Origin: Salibaculum sp031581025
GTDB taxonomy: Bacteria > Pseudomonadota > Alphaproteobacteria > Rhodobacterales > Rhodobacteraceae
Strand: one strand, 5' to 3'
Length of the DNA stretch: 64,000 nt
Assembly (NCBI RefSeq): GCF_031581025.1
Contig: NZ_JAVLCA010000009.1
In this document: in pieces, positions 37,686-45,652 of the stretch
How positions within the stretch are numbered: position 1 is the stretch's first letter
Layout: each line of letters opens with the position of its first letter
Program-made: the position numbers and the translations under genes
The notes under the pieces: generated by a model
Seen by the model: the letters and a program-made list of their open reading frames with translations, nothing else
The model's database searches: none
What the model was told of the DNA's origin: nothing

Positions 37686-38189
37686 TCAAGCGGTGCCATA
37701 GGCCTCGGCGATGGCCACCTGGATCGCCTCGGCCGCGCTGCGCTCGGCCCAGGTGACAAGCTGGAAGGCCGGGTAGTAGCGTTCGGCGCTCAGCACGGCG
37801 GCCGAGATCATCGTGTCGATCTGCTCGGGGCTGGCGATCTGGTCGCCCGCCAGCACGAGGCCATAGCGATAGACCATGAGCTTCTGCTCGGCCCAGAAGG
37901 TGAAGGCCCCGGCCCAGCACATGTCGTTGATACTGTTGAGCGCCTCGTAAAGGGCGGGCACGCGCTCCTCGGGCGGCTCCATCTCGAAGGTGCAGATTAG
38001 CCGCAGCGTCTGGTCGTAGACCGACCAGGCGAGGGTGATCGAATAGGTTCGCCACTGGCCTTCGACCGCCATGGCGATCTGGTCATCGGCGATCCGGTCG
38101 AACGCCCAGTCGTGATGCTCGGCGATATGCTCGACAAGGTCGATGGGATGTATCTCGGCGGAGTCGGGGACCTGCTCCGTCAGTGCCAT
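37686..38189 (-). CDS. YbjN domain-containing protein
   Basis: A 167-aa soluble protein of the YbjN type (putative bacterial sensory transduction regulator). Its features are a central Trp/Phe-rich sheet (WRTYSITLAWSVYDQTLRLI) and YEALNSINDMCWAGAFTFW. In E. coli, YbjN affects motility and stress survival by an unknown route. The ATG at 38189 follows AGGAGGCCCC. It lies downstream of a structured gene-free interval on the same strand. Confidence 0.87.
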   Translation of the reverse strand: MALTEQVPDSAEIHPIDLVEHIAEHHDWAFDRIADDQIAMAVEGQWRTYSITLAWSVYDQTLRLICTFEMEPPEERVPALYEALNSINDMCWAGAFTFWAEQKLMVYRYGLVLAGDQIASPEQIDTMISAAVLSAERYYPAFQLVTWAERSAAEAIQVAIAEAYGTA

Positions 38190-38450
38190 GGGGCCTCCTG
38201 TCCTGCTAGCGGCGGGGCCTGACAAAGCCCCAATTGCTAGCTGCCTGCTCTAGGGACAGCGGGTCGAAGCCATATCCCTCACAAGATATGGTGGGCCTTG
38301 ACGGGCCGATCTGTAAAGCACTTTCTTGGGGATAAAAGGACAGACGCCTCAAAAAGGGTCTTGGAGGCGGAAGGCGTGACGCAGGTCAAGGCCCGCGCCG
38401 ACATACTGCACGCTATTCGGGTGGCGCTTCGCCCCCGGCCCGAACCGGGA
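38190..38450. other. Structured gene-free interval, possible ncRNA or leader
   Basis: There is no gene in these 261 bases between ubiK and the YbjN-like gene. CCATATC/GATATGG form a 7-bp hairpin at 38270-38291. GGGCCTTGAC at 38293-38302 is the exact complement of GTCAAGGCCC at 38385-38394, enclosing a smaller CGCCTC/GAGGCG hairpin at 38345-38369. Both strands could fold. It does not match signatures I know for SRP RNA, RNase P RNA or tmRNA. Confidence 0.45.
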
Positions 38451-38696
38451 CTACCCGGAGCCGCCCTCAAGCGCCGCGATCCGGGCCTTGAGCGCCTCGT
38501 TCTCCTCGCGGGCCTTCTGGGCCATGGTGCGCACGGCCTCGAATTCCTCGCGTGTGACCAGGTCGCGGTCAGCCAGCCAGCGGTCGACCATGGAACTCAT
38601 CGCCGTCTGCGCCTCGTCCTTGGCGCCCTGGGCCACGCCCATCGCGTTGGTCATCAGTTGCGAAAAATCGTCCAGCACCTTGTTTCGGGTCTGCAT
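38451..38696 (-). CDS. ubiK: UbiK family accessory factor (BMFP)
   Basis: An 81-aa protein with a C-terminal coiled coil (EEFEAVRTMAQKAREENEAL onward) and an amphipathic N-terminal part, as in the membrane fusogenic protein BMFP/YqiC. In gammaproteobacteria UbiK supports aerobic ubiquinone synthesis through UbiJ; that role is inferred here. It is divergent from lgt across 104 bases. Confidence 0.88.
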   Translation of the reverse strand: MQTRNKVLDDFSQLMTNAMGVAQGAKDEAQTAMSSMVDRWLADRDLVTREEFEAVRTMAQKAREENEALKARIAALEGGSG

Positions 38697-38800
38697 GTCA
38701 GCCTCCGGTCACATCTGTAGGATACATAGGCGGCGCCGGGCGGCTTGGCAACCCTGCCCCCGGCTTGACTTCACCCGTTCCGCACCGCAAGCACAGGCTC

Positions 38801-39700
38801 ATGACCGCAGGCATTCCCTTTCCCGACATCAGCCCCGAGATCTTCACGATCCAGCTTTTCGGCGCCAGTTTCGCCCTGCGCTGGTATGCCATGGCCTATA
38901 TCGTCGGCATCCTGCTGGGCTGGCGGCTGGCGGTGATGGCCGTGACCCGCCCGGGGCTTTGGGCCGGAGACAGCGCGCCCATGACCCGCGAACAGGTCGA
39001 GGACCTGCTGACCGCGATCATCCTGGGCGTCATCATCGGCGGGCGGCTGGGCTATGTGATGTTCTACCGGCCCGGCTATTACATCCAGAACCCGCTTGAG
39101 ATCGCGATGCTCTGGCAGGGCGGCATGGCCTTTCACGGCGGCTTTCTCGGCGTCGTCGTGGCGGTCTGGCTGGTGGCACGCAAGCACGGCGTGCGGCTGG
39201 GCGATATCGCCAACCTGGTGGCGCTGGCCGCCCCGCCCGCCATATTCCTTGTCCGGATCGCCAATTTCATCAATGCCGAGCTTTGGGGCCGGCCCACCGG
39301 CCTGCCCTGGGGTGTGATCTTTCCCGGCGCGGCCGCCCAGGATTGCCCCGGTGTCGAGGGGCTTTGCGCGCGCCATCCCAGCCAGCTCTACGAGGCGGGG
39401 CTGGAGGGGCTCTTGCTGGGGCTGCTGCTGATCTGGCTTGCCTTCGTGCGGGGCTGGCTCAAGAGCCGTTGGTCGCTGGCCGGGCTGTTCTTCGCGGGCT
39501 ACGGTACGGCGCGATTCCTGGTCGAATTCGTGCGCCAGCCCGACGCGCAATTCGTCGGCCCCGGCAACCCGGTGGGGCTGGCGTTTCATGTCGACGGTAT
39601 CGGCCTGACCATGGGCCAGACGCTGTCACTGCCGATGATCGTGGTGGGCCTGGCGGTCATGCTCTGGGCCCTGCGGGGCGCGCCACAGGCCAAGGCATGA
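38801..39700 (+). CDS. lgt: Prolipoprotein diacylglyceryl transferase
   Basis: A 299-aa inner-membrane enzyme with about seven membrane segments. It adds diacylglycerol to the lipobox cysteine of prolipoproteins. The Lgt signature GGRLGYVMFYRPGYY and MAFHGGFLGVVVAVW carry the key Arg and His residues, and RIANFINAELWGRPT follows. The ATG at 38801 is the family start. Its stop overlaps the midA-like start as ATGA. Confidence 0.96.
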   Translation: MTAGIPFPDISPEIFTIQLFGASFALRWYAMAYIVGILLGWRLAVMAVTRPGLWAGDSAPMTREQVEDLLTAIILGVIIGGRLGYVMFYRPGYYIQNPLEIAMLWQGGMAFHGGFLGVVVAVWLVARKHGVRLGDIANLVALAAPPAIFLVRIANFINAELWGRPTGLPWGVIFPGAAAQDCPGVEGLCARHPSQLYEAGLEGLLLGLLLIWLAFVRGWLKSRWSLAGLFFAGYGTARFLVEFVRQPDAQFVGPGNPVGLAFHVDGIGLTMGQTLSLPMIVVGLAVMLWALRGAPQAKA

Positions 39701-40755
39701 CGCCACTGGGCAATCTCCTGGCGCGCCGGATCGCGGCCACCGGCCCGATGCCCCTGTCCGACTACATGGCCGAATGCCTGCTGCACCCCAAGCATGGCTA
39801 TTACAGCACCCGCGATCCGCTGGGGCAGGCCGGCGATTTCATCACCGCGCCCGAGGTCAGCCAGATGTTCGGCGAGGTCATCGGCCTCGCGCTCGCGCAG
39901 GCCTGGATGGACCAGGGCGCGCCGGCGGCCTTCGTACTGGCCGAGCTTGGCCCGGGCCGCGGCACGCTGATGGCCGATGCCCTGCGCGCCACGGCAGGCG
40001 TGCCGGGGTTCCATGCGGCCGCGCAGGTGATCCTGATCGAGGCTTCGGCCCCACTGCGCGCGCAACAGGCCGAGCGTCTGCCACAGGCCCGCCATATCGA
40101 CGGGCTGGACGCGCTGCCCGCGGCGCCGCTCTTTCTGGTGGCCAACGAGTTCTTCGATGCCCTGCCGATCCGCCAGTTCCAGCGCGATCCGGGCGGTTGG
40201 CGCGAGGTCATGGTGGGACTGGAGGGCGAGGCCCTGCGCCCCGGCCTGTCCGATCCCGCCCCGCTGGCCGCGCTTGACCATCGGCTGGAGGACACGGCCC
40301 CCGGCGACATCGTCGAGACCTGCCCGGCCCTGCCCGGAATCGTGGCGCAGATCGGCACGCGTCTCGCCCGCCATGGCGGCGCGGCGCTGATTCTCGACTA
40401 CGGCGACTGGCGCGCGCTGGGCGACACCTTTCAGGCGCTCGAGGAGCACGCCCAGGCCGATCCCTTTGCCGCTCCGGGCAGGGCCGACCTGACGGCCCAT
40501 GTGGATTTCGAGGCCCTGGCCCTGGCGGCAGCCCCCGCGTGCCACACGCGGCTGACCGCGCAGGGCGTCTTTCTAGAGCGGCTGGGCATCACCGACCGCG
40601 CCCGCGCCCTGGCCCGCGGATTGCACGGGGCCGCGCTGGACAGCCACGTCGCCGCGCACCGAAGGTTGACGCACCCCGACGAGATGGGTCACCTCTTCAA
40701 GGTGATGGGACTGTTTCCCGAGGGCCACCCGGCCCCGCCCGGACTGGAGACATGA
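39697..40755 (+). CDS. MidA/NDUFAF7-type SAM-dependent methyltransferase
   Basis: A 352-aa class I methyltransferase of the DUF185 family. ECLLHPKHGYYSTRDPLG and FITAPEVSQMFGEVIG open the protein and VLAELGPGRGTLMAD is the SAM loop. The mitochondrial relative NDUFAF7 methylates an arginine of complex I subunit NDUFS2; a similar target is possible here. It is coupled on both sides by ATGA overlaps. Confidence 0.92.
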   Translation: MTPLGNLLARRIAATGPMPLSDYMAECLLHPKHGYYSTRDPLGQAGDFITAPEVSQMFGEVIGLALAQAWMDQGAPAAFVLAELGPGRGTLMADALRATAGVPGFHAAAQVILIEASAPLRAQQAERLPQARHIDGLDALPAAPLFLVANEFFDALPIRQFQRDPGGWREVMVGLEGEALRPGLSDPAPLAALDHRLEDTAPGDIVETCPALPGIVAQIGTRLARHGGAALILDYGDWRALGDTFQALEEHAQADPFAAPGRADLTAHVDFEALALAAAPACHTRLTAQGVFLERLGITDRARALARGLHGAALDSHVAAHRRLTHPDEMGHLFKVMGLFPEGHPAPPGLET

Positions 40756-41507
40756 CGCTCGATATCATAACCGCCCCCGGCCTTGCGCCGCTCAGCCACG
40801 GGTTCTTTACCCGCCGGGGCGGCGCGTCGTCGGGGGTCTTCGCCGGGTTGAATTGCGGCTATGGCAGTTCCGACCAGCATGAGGCGGTGACGATCAACCG
40901 TACCCGCGCCGCCGACGCCCTTGGCGTCGCGCCCGAGGCGCTGCTGGGCGTACACCAGGTGCATTCGGCCCAGGCGATCACAGTGACCGAACCGGGCACG
41001 TCACCGGTCAAGGCAGACGCGCTTGTCACCGATCGGCCCGGGCTTGCGCTGTCCGTGCTGGCGGCCGATTGCCAGCCGGTGCTGTTCGCGGATCACGCAG
41101 CCGGGGTGGTCGGCGCAGCGCATGCTGGCTGGCGCGGGACACTGGACGGGGTGCTGGAGGCCACGCTCGACGCGATGGAGGCCTTGGGCGCCGACCGGGG
41201 CGCAACCCTAACCGTCATCGGCCCCTGCATCAGCCAGCGCAACTACGAGGTCGGCCCGGACTTCCTGGATGATTTCCTGGCCGACGACCCCGAGAACGCC
41301 CGATTTTTCGCCAGCGGGGCAGGCGACAGGTATCTTTTCGATCTGCCGGGGTTCGGGCTGCACCGGCTGCGCGCAGCCGGAGTATGGCAGGCCCAATGGA
41401 CCCGCCACTGCACCTACGCCGACCCGGACCGGTTCTTCAGCTATCGCCGCAGCACCCATGCGAAAGCGGCCGATTACGGCCGCCTCATCAGCGCGATCCG
41501 GCTTTAA
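40752..41507 (+). CDS. pgeF: Peptidoglycan editing factor PgeF (YfiH)
   Basis: A 251-aa protein of the YfiH/LACC1 family. Metal-site motifs are VHQVHSA, AADCQPVLFAD and AAHAGWRGTLDG. In E. coli, PgeF removes wrongly built UDP-MurNAc-L-Ser; older annotations call it a laccase or polyphenol oxidase. It closes the lgt-midA-pgeF operon and is coupled by an ATGA overlap. Confidence 0.93.
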   Translation: MTLDIITAPGLAPLSHGFFTRRGGASSGVFAGLNCGYGSSDQHEAVTINRTRAADALGVAPEALLGVHQVHSAQAITVTEPGTSPVKADALVTDRPGLALSVLAADCQPVLFADHAAGVVGAAHAGWRGTLDGVLEATLDAMEALGADRGATLTVIGPCISQRNYEVGPDFLDDFLADDPENARFFASGAGDRYLFDLPGFGLHRLRAAGVWQAQWTRHCTYADPDRFFSYRRSTHAKAADYGRLISAIRL

Positions 41508-41564
41508 GCGCGCGTACGCCCCGCGCAAAGGTCGCAGGGAGGCGATAACCGCGATCGACGCCGG

Positions 41565-42065
41565 TCAGGCCTCCTGCGCCAGGCGGGCCTCCAGCACTTC
41601 GAAGGGCACGCCGGGATCATCCTTGGCGCCCCGGATCACCAGAGAGGTCTTGACGCTGGCCACGTTGGGGGCGGCCGTCAGATGTTCCGTCAGAAAGGTC
41701 TGGAACGACCGCAGGTCGGGGGCCACACACTTGAGGATGAAATCGACCTCACCGTTGAGCATGTGACACTCGCGCACCAGCGGCCAGCCCGCGCATTTCT
41801 CCTCGAAGGCGGAAAGGTCTTTCTCGGCCTGGCTGACAAGCCCGACCATGGCGAAGACCTGAACCTCAAAGCCCAGTTCGCGCGCGTCCACCTCGGCATG
41901 ATAGCCGCGGATGAACCCCTGTTCCTCGAGCGTGCGCACCCGGCGCAGGCAGGGCGGCGCCGAGATACCCACCCGCTTGGCCAGTTCCACATTGGTCATG
42001 CGGCCATCGGCCTGCAACTCGGCCAGGATCATGCGGTCGATCTCATCCAAACGGGTGCTGGGCAT
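41565..42065 (-). CDS. Lrp/AsnC family transcriptional regulator
   Basis: A 166-aa regulator. The N-terminal helix-turn-helix spans MTNVELAKRVGISAPPCLRR near residues 23-42, and the C-terminal RAM domain has VRECHMLNGEVDFILK. The family senses amino acids and binds phased sites. It is divergent from trxB; the shared spacer holds helically phased repeats that could be its operator. Confidence 0.94.
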   Translation of the reverse strand: MPSTRLDEIDRMILAELQADGRMTNVELAKRVGISAPPCLRRVRTLEEQGFIRGYHAEVDARELGFEVQVFAMVGLVSQAEKDLSAFEEKCAGWPLVRECHMLNGEVDFILKCVAPDLRSFQTFLTEHLTAAPNVASVKTSLVIRGAKDDPGVPFEVLEARLAQEA

Positions 42066-42104
42066 GTGCGGGCTGTCCTGTCGAGGGTGATTTGCGAGAC
42101 TATA

Positions 42105-42159
42105 CGCATAAAGGCCCTAAGGCGCAATAATCTTTCACGTAGACGCAATATCCTTTCAT
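42105..42159. promoter_or_regulatory. Phased repeats in the lrp-trxB spacer
   Basis: CGCAATAATCTTTCAC at 42123-42138 and CGCAATATCCTTTCAT at 42144-42159 are near-identical and exactly 21 bp apart, two helical turns. A weaker copy starts CGCATAAAG at 42105. They lie about 60-90 bases from both divergent starts, as expected for an Lrp-type operator controlling lrp itself, trxB or both. Confidence 0.55.
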
Positions 42160-42243
42160 ATGCCTCTTGCGTCGATCCGCCCCTTTCGCCCGACGTCCGG
42201 CCCGCCTATATCCGACGCCGTACCACGTGAAGGGAATATCGTC

Positions 42244-43233
42244 ATGGCAGAGCAACGCCGCACCAAGGTCCTGATCATCGGGTCTGGCCCGGCCGGTTAT
42301 ACCGCCGCCGTCTACGCCAGCCGCGCCATGCTTGAGCCGATCCTGGTCCAGGGGATCGAGCCGGGCGGCCAGCTGACCACCACCACGGACGTGGAAAACT
42401 GGCCCGGCGAAACGGAAATCCAGGGCCCGGATCTGATGGTCAACATGGAGGCGCACGCCAAGGCCGTGGGCAGCGAGATCATCGGCGACATCATCACCAG
42501 AATCGATTTCGACACCCGCCCCTTCCGCTGCCAGTCCGACAGCGGCACCGAATATATCGCCGACGCCATCATCCTGGCCACCGGCGCCCGGGCGAAATGG
42601 CTGGGCCTGCCCTCGGAGGAGAAGTTCAAGGGCTTCGGCGTCTCGGCCTGCGCCACCTGCGACGGGTTCTTCTACCGCGGGCAGGAGATCGCGGTGATCG
42701 GCGGCGGCAACACCGCCGTTGAAGAGGCGCTGTTCCTGACCAATTTCGCCAGCAAGGTGACGCTGATCCACCGCCGCGACGAGCTGCGCGCCGAGAAGAT
42801 CCTGCAGGACCGGCTGTTCAAGCACCCCAAGGTCGAGATTTTGTGGAATCATCAGCTTGACGAGGTCTACGGCGCCGAAAGCCCGCTTGGCGTTCAGGGG
42901 ATCAAGGTCAGGAACGTCAAAACCGAGGCGGTGACAGAGCTGCCCGTGACCGGCGTCTTCGTGGCCATCGGCCATGCCCCGGCCAACGAACTGGTCAAGG
43001 ACGCGCTGGAGACGCACATGGGCGGCTATGTCGTCACCAAGCCCGACAGCACCGAGACAAGCATTCCCGGCATCTATGCCGCCGGCGACCTGACCGACCA
43101 CAAGTATCGCCAGGCGGTGACCTCGGCCGGCATGGGCTGCATGGCCGCGCTGGAGGCCGAACGCTGGCTGGCCGAACAGGAAGACGCGGGCGAACCGGCC
43201 CCCGAGGTGGCAAACGAACCCGAAAGTGCCTGA
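42244..43233 (+). CDS. trxB: Thioredoxin reductase
   Basis: A 329-aa flavoprotein. The FAD motif is VLIIGSGPAGYTAAVYASRA, the redox pair lies in CATC at 136-139 (SACATCDGFF), the NADPH fold has AVIGGGNTAVEEAL, and GIYAAGDLTD is the second FAD motif. It reduces thioredoxin with NADPH. The start MAEQRR at 42244 fits the family. A 16-residue acidic tail follows the core. Confidence 0.96.
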   Translation: MAEQRRTKVLIIGSGPAGYTAAVYASRAMLEPILVQGIEPGGQLTTTTDVENWPGETEIQGPDLMVNMEAHAKAVGSEIIGDIITRIDFDTRPFRCQSDSGTEYIADAIILATGARAKWLGLPSEEKFKGFGVSACATCDGFFYRGQEIAVIGGGNTAVEEALFLTNFASKVTLIHRRDELRAEKILQDRLFKHPKVEILWNHQLDEVYGAESPLGVQGIKVRNVKTEAVTELPVTGVFVAIGHAPANELVKDALETHMGGYVVTKPDSTETSIPGIYAAGDLTDHKYRQAVTSAGMGCMAALEAERWLAEQEDAGEPAPEVANEPESA

Positions 43234-43251
43234 CCCAAGGGGGCGCAAGGC

Positions 43252-43281
43252 GCGTCGCGGGCCATTGACGGCCCGCGACGC
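43252..43281 (+). terminator. Strong hairpin after trxB
   Basis: A perfect 12-bp stem, GCGTCGCGGGCC with GGCCCGCGACGC around a 6-nt loop, begins 18 bases after the trxB stop. There is no direct T tract, so it may act as a Rho-assisted terminator or an mRNA-protecting structure. Confidence 0.5.
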
Positions 43282-43362
43282 CTGCCGCGAACGCGACTTT
43301 TCGGCAACAGCGGGGCGGCAGGACAGCCCGAGGGTTTTTCGGCAGTGAAAAGCATGCGATGC

Positions 43363-43376
43363 GTTCATCCGTGAAC
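43363..43376. promoter_or_regulatory. Inverted repeat before the regulator-sulfate fusion gene
   Basis: GTTCA-TCCG-TGAAC is a perfect inverted repeat ending 18 bases before the likely GTG start. Its place fits an operator for the winged-helix domain encoded immediately downstream, but only position and symmetry support this. Confidence 0.4.
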
Positions 43377-43394
43377 AAACCTTGAGTCGCGGCC

Positions 43395-45473
43395 GTGCCC
43401 ACCCCGAAAACACCGCCAATGACAGACGAGGAAGACGCGCTCTTCCGGCTGTTGCGCCAGGTCGACCTGGCGCCCGACGCCTCGCAGCGCGCGATGGCGG
43501 AGGCCGTCGGCATGTCGCTGGGCCGGCTCAATGCACAGCTCAAGTCGGCGATCGGCGCCGGGTTCATAAAAACCAACGATCACACCGGCGAGGACCGGCG
43601 CAAACGCGTCTCCTACGTGCTCACCCACAAGGGGGCCACGGAACAGGCGCGCCTGACCGATCGCTTTCTCGCCCGCAAATTCGCCGAATACGACGCGCTT
43701 CACGCGGAACTCACCGGCACGATCAGCGGTCATTATCCGCCCAAAACCAGGACCACATTGATGCAAAGCAACCTCGCCCCGATCCCCGAACTCTACGTGT
43801 CTTACGACAGCGCCCAGAAGCTGAAGGCCGACGCCGCCGATCTGACCAGCTGGGATCTCAGCCCGCGCCAGATCTGCGACCTTGACTTGCTGATGAACGG
43901 CGGGTTCAGCCCGCTCAAGGGCTTCCTGTCGCAGGCGGATTACGACAGCGTGGTCGAAGACATGCGGCTGGCCGATGGCACGCTCTGGCCCATGCCGATC
44001 ACGCTGGACGTCTCCGAGGAGTTCGCCGAGAGCCTCGACCTGGGCCAGGACATCGCCCTGCGCGACCAGGAGGGCGTGATCCTGGGCACCATGACAGTGA
44101 CCGACCGCTGGACGCCGGACAAGGCGCGCGAGGCTGAAAAGGTCTTCGGCGCCGATGACAGCGCCCACCCGGCGGTGAACTACCTGCATAACACAGCAGG
44201 CAAGGTCTACCTGGGCGGCCCCGTCACCGGCATCCAGCAGCCGGTGCATTATGATTTCCGCGGCCGGCGCGACACGCCCAACGAGTTGCGCGCGCTGTTC
44301 CGCAAGCTAGGTTGGCGCCGCGTCGTCGCCTTCCAGACCCGCAACCCGCTGCACCGCGCGCACCAGGAACTGACCTTCCGCGCCGCGAAAGAGGCCCAGG
44401 CCAACCTGCTGATCCATCCGGTCGTGGGCCTGACCAAGCCCGGCGACGTGGACCATTTCACGCGGGTGCGCTGCTACGAGGCCGTGCTGGACAAGTACCC
44501 GCAATCGACGACCACCATGTCGCTGCTCAACCTCGCCATGCGCATGGCCGGCCCGCGCGAGGCAGTCTGGCACGGAATCATCCGGCGCAATCACGGCTGC
44601 ACCCACATGATCGTGGGCCGCGACCATGCCGGCCCGGGCAAGAACAGCCAGGGCGAGGATTTCTACGGCCCCTATGACGCACAAGAGCTGTTCCGCACCC
44701 ACCAGGACGAGATCGGCCTCGAAATGGTGGACTTCAAGCACATGGTCTACGTGCAGGAGCGCGCCCAGTACGAGCCCGCCGACGAGATCGCCGACAAGGA
44801 CGACGTGACCATCCTGAACATCTCGGGCACCGAGCTGCGCCGCCGGCTGGCCGAGGGGCTGGAAATCCCGGACTGGTTCTCCTTTCCCGAAGTCGTGCAA
44901 GAGCTGCGCCGCACCCGGCCGCCGCGGTCCCAGCAGGGGTTCACCGTCTTTTTCACCGGCCTGTCAGGCTCGGGCAAATCGACCATCGCCAATGCGCTGA
45001 TGGTAAAGCTGATGGAGATGGGAGGGCGCCCGGTGACGCTGCTCGACGGGGACATCGTGCGCAAGAACCTGTCGTCCGAGCTGGGCTTTTCCAAGGAGCA
45101 CCGCGACCTGAACATTCGCCGGATCGGCTATGTTGCCAGCGAGATCACCAAGAACGGCGGCATCGCCATCTGTGCACCCATCGCGCCCTATGCGGCCACC
45201 CGCCGCGCGGTGCGTGAAGAGATCGAGGCCTACGGCGCCTTCCTGGAGATCCATGTGGCAACCTCGCTCGAGGAATGCGAACGCCGCGACCGCAAGGGGC
45301 TCTACAAGCTGGCGCGTGAGGGCAAGATCAAGGAATTCACCGGGATCTCGGACCCCTACGACGAGCCCGAGACTCCCGAGCTGCGCGTCGAGACCGAGAA
45401 TATCGACGTCGACAACTGCGCGCACCAGGTGATCCTCAAGCTGGAAAGCCTCGGGCTGATCGCGGGCAACTGA
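43395..45473 (+). CDS. MarR-like wHTH fused to ATP sulfurylase/APS kinase
   Basis: One uninterrupted 692-codon frame. Residues 9-108 form a winged helix-turn-helix like EPS-associated MarR regulators (SQRAMAEAVGMSLGRLNAQL, then GFIKTNDH and SYVLTHKG). Residues 123-510 are ATP sulfurylase, with QTRNPLHRAH at 314-323 and VGRDHAGPG at 407-415. From 516 on is APS kinase, with P-loop GLSGSGKST at 522-530. Together they turn sulfate into PAPS. An internal ATG at 43761, eight bases after AGGA, opens the usual SNLAPIPELYVSYDS start, so a separate 570-aa enzyme may be made too. The regulator start is GTG 43395 or ATG 43419; neither has a clear ribosome site. Confidence 0.88.
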   Translation: MPTPKTPPMTDEEDALFRLLRQVDLAPDASQRAMAEAVGMSLGRLNAQLKSAIGAGFIKTNDHTGEDRRKRVSYVLTHKGATEQARLTDRFLARKFAEYDALHAELTGTISGHYPPKTRTTLMQSNLAPIPELYVSYDSAQKLKADAADLTSWDLSPRQICDLDLLMNGGFSPLKGFLSQADYDSVVEDMRLADGTLWPMPITLDVSEEFAESLDLGQDIALRDQEGVILGTMTVTDRWTPDKAREAEKVFGADDSAHPAVNYLHNTAGKVYLGGPVTGIQQPVHYDFRGRRDTPNELRALFRKLGWRRVVAFQTRNPLHRAHQELTFRAAKEAQANLLIHPVVGLTKPGDVDHFTRVRCYEAVLDKYPQSTTTMSLLNLAMRMAGPREAVWHGIIRRNHGCTHMIVGRDHAGPGKNSQGEDFYGPYDAQELFRTHQDEIGLEMVDFKHMVYVQERAQYEPADEIADKDDVTILNISGTELRRRLAEGLEIPDWFSFPEVVQELRRTRPPRSQQGFTVFFTGLSGSGKSTIANALMVKLMEMGGRPVTLLDGDIVRKNLSSELGFSKEHRDLNIRRIGYVASEITKNGGIAICAPIAPYAATRRAVREEIEAYGAFLEIHVATSLEECERRDRKGLYKLAREGKIKEFTGISDPYDEPETPELRVETENIDVDNCAHQVILKLESLGLIAGN

Positions 45474-45492
45474 GCGCGCGCCGGAAAGCAGG

Positions 45493-45529
45493 AAAAGGCC
45501 CCCGCGGGAAAACCGGCGGGGGCCTTTTT
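45493..45529 (+). terminator. Intrinsic terminator after the sulfate-activation gene
   Basis: GGCCCCCGC pairs with GCGGGGGCC around a short loop, flanked by AAAA on one side and TTTTT on the other, 20 bases after the stop. This is a textbook Rho-independent terminator for the plus strand. Confidence 0.88.
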
Positions 45530-45652
45530 CGGCAGCGTCGTCAATCGCCCTGTCACAGGGCCAGAACGCAATGATGACCTGCAACCGGGTGCGGCCGCAA
45601 TTGGCTGCGCCAGTCGCTTATGCGCACCGGCAGCACCGCGGCGCGTTTCGGC

